From assembly GCA_964504335.1 (NCBI GenBank), contig CAZDET010000005.1, forward strand, positions 62,001 to 126,000: a stretch of 64,000 bases of DNA. The letters run 5' to 3'. A model generated the notes under the pieces. That model searched no databases and was not told where the DNA came from. It worked only from the letters and a program-made list of their open reading frames with translations. The position numbers and the translations under genes were made by a program. The stretch's first letter is position 1. Each line of letters opens with the position of its first letter. Positions 62,985-64,000 of the stretch are shown here, piece after piece. This DNA is from CAZDET01 sp964504335 (GTDB taxonomy: Bacteria > Bacteroidota > Bacteroidia > Chitinophagales > Saprospiraceae).

Positions 62985-64000
62985 TTAGCGTTGAATCATT
63001 ACGGAGCCGGTTGCCGGCTCGGAGCCGTCTCCAAACTCGACGATGTAGAAGTAGGTATCAGCGGGAAGTTCTTCTCCGGAATACGTCCCTGACCAGTCTC
63101 CCTCGTAGGGGACCGGCGAACGGTAGACTTCGTCGCCCCACCGATTGATGACGATCACCTGGCTGTTGGGATACGCCTGCACATCGAGGAGGCAGGGCAC
63201 GACGAAGAAATCGTTTACTCCGTCATTGTTAGGAGTAAAAATATTCGGTGGAATACAAGCGGCATCGCCCCCGATTTGGAAGCGGATACTGCCGGTAACT
63301 TCCGGGCAACCCGCACTCAGCACGGAATAGGTCATTTCTGCCGGACCGACATAATTGCCCGGAGGCCGGTACGTAATCAACCCATTCTTATTGACCTCCG
63401 CACTACCGAGGCTGGGAGCCAGCGCAATCCCCACGGTACTCCCCTCGGACAGTAGGTCATTGACCAGTGGGTTAAACTCGATCTCCTCTCCGAATGGCAC
63501 CACGATGTCATCTGTCACCGTTTGGCTTGGTACTTTGTAGATGATTTCTACGGTATCGCTCGACTGCGCACCGCAGACGCCCTCGTCAATGGTCCATACG
63601 AACCCATTGCTGCCGGGTTGCAGATTCTCCACGGAAGTTGCCGGATCATCGGTATCGAGGATGGTAGCCGATGAGTTGAGCAACGTCCAAAGGCCCCGGC
63701 TTCCCACGGTGGGTTCTTCTGCCTGGAGCATCGTAAATCCATCCGTATTACAAACGATCTGATCCGGCCCGGCGTTAGGCAGCGGATCGCTGATATTGAC
63801 TAGCATACAATCGCGGCTCGTACCACAGACTCCTTCCACCAACCAGTCGAAGGAATAGACATTATCCGGCACCAGGCCCGTAACGATCGTAGAAGGATCG
63901 GAGGCATCGGCAATCTCGACGCCCAATATTTCCTGCGCCAGGGGCTGCACCCAGCGCCCGACACTTCCCTCGTTCATCACGGGTGTGGCACCCAGCATCA
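62985..64000 (-). CDS. Large surface protein with gliding-associated type B T9SS sorting domain, 5' partial
   Basis: The frame is open to the right edge, so the start lies beyond the window and about 338 residues are visible. Repeated Ig-like units of about 80 residues (DQIVCNTDGFTMLQAEEPTV, PGSNGFVWTIDEGVCGAQSS) lead to a type B CTD (FTPNNDGVNDFFVVPCLLDV, VIVINRWGDEVYRSPVPYEG, ELPADTYFYIVEFGDGS). The ATG near 63998 is probably internal. First known gene of the PorP-OmpA-radical SAM operon. It would be exported by T9SS and kept at the cell surface. Confidence 0.88.
   Translation of the reverse strand, partial: MLGATPVMNEGSVGRWVQPLAQEILGVEIADASDPSTIVTGLVPDNVYSFDWLVEGVCGTSRDCMLVNISDPLPNAGPDQIVCNTDGFTMLQAEEPTVGSRGLWTLLNSSATILDTDDPATSVENLQPGSNGFVWTIDEGVCGAQSSDTVEIIYKVPSQTVTDDIVVPFGEEIEFNPLVNDLLSEGSTVGIALAPSLGSAEVNKNGLITYRPPGNYVGPAEMTYSVLSAGCPEVTGSIRFQIGGDAACIPPNIFTPNNDGVNDFFVVPCLLDVQAYPNSQVIVINRWGDEVYRSPVPYEGDWSGTYSGEELPADTYFYIVEFGDGSEPATGSVMIQR

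Noticed and set aside
1..64000. tRNA, rRNA, CRISPR arrays, insertion sequences and prophage genes
   Set aside because: I looked for cloverleaf-type T-loop sequence, regular spaced direct repeats, transposase and integrase motifs, and found none convincing.

Overview
The window looks like a piece of a draft genome from a marine-type member of the Bacteroidota, most like the Saprospiria (Lewinella-like). The main evidence is several secreted proteins with type IX secretion system (T9SS) sorting domains (types A and B), two PorP/SprF-family proteins, two PD40-OmpA proteins, an OmpH-like lipoprotein, few Shine-Dalgarno sites, TAnnTTTG-type promoter boxes and moderately high GC. The taxon is inferred from gene content only. 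One 100-N assembly gap is present (10927-11026). I found no rRNA, tRNA, CRISPR array, transposase or prophage gene.

Layout. 1-4850 (+): a sugar catabolic unit with a PA14/beta-propeller/DUF1080 protein, an MFS permease and a Gfo/Idh/MocA oxidoreductase. 4852-6710 (-): YraN and a PorP-like protein. 6757-17806 (-): a giant surface-protein locus. It holds a cohesin-rich, SprB-repeat type B CTD protein (containing the gap), a small cohesin-like type A CTD protein, and a 1728-residue dockerin-bearing type A CTD protein with strongly biased codons. 18405-20245: an orphan LuxR-type response regulator facing an LpxL-type acyltransferase across a region with TACGAATT repeats. 20341-22725: a GAF protein. 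22716-26999 (-): an HD phosphohydrolase, EgtD, EgtB, DUF427 (an ergothioneine-type operon) and a WGR-like protein. 27253-33323: PriA, an SMP-30 lactonase, a K+ channel with RCK domains, an EamA transporter and a gamma carbonic anhydrase. 33388-36306 (-): a lipoprotein and outer-membrane protein pair of unknown role. 36603-42564: a divergent EF-G paralogue, a class IV aminotransferase, a ParA system, an unexplained dyad-rich intergenic block and a second EamA transporter.

42712-49255: an OmpH-like lipoprotein, an atypical SDR, a VWA protein, RfbA, a stand-alone Hpt protein, a small unknown protein, RlmD and an RDD membrane protein. 49317-55490 (+): a tightly overlapping SpoIIM-DUF4129-DUF4350-MoxR-DUF58 operon. 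55491-64000 (-): a TPR/PD40/OmpA protein, a TPR protein, and an operon of type B CTD protein, PorP, PD40-OmpA and radical SAM/SPASM enzyme that runs off the right edge.

The most striking theme is cell-surface assembly. Cohesin-like and dockerin-like modules, SprB repeats, T9SS CTDs and PorP proteins are grouped in adjacent units, which suggests a surface complex held together by secreted adhesin modules. This is an inference from architecture, not demonstrated by the sequence.
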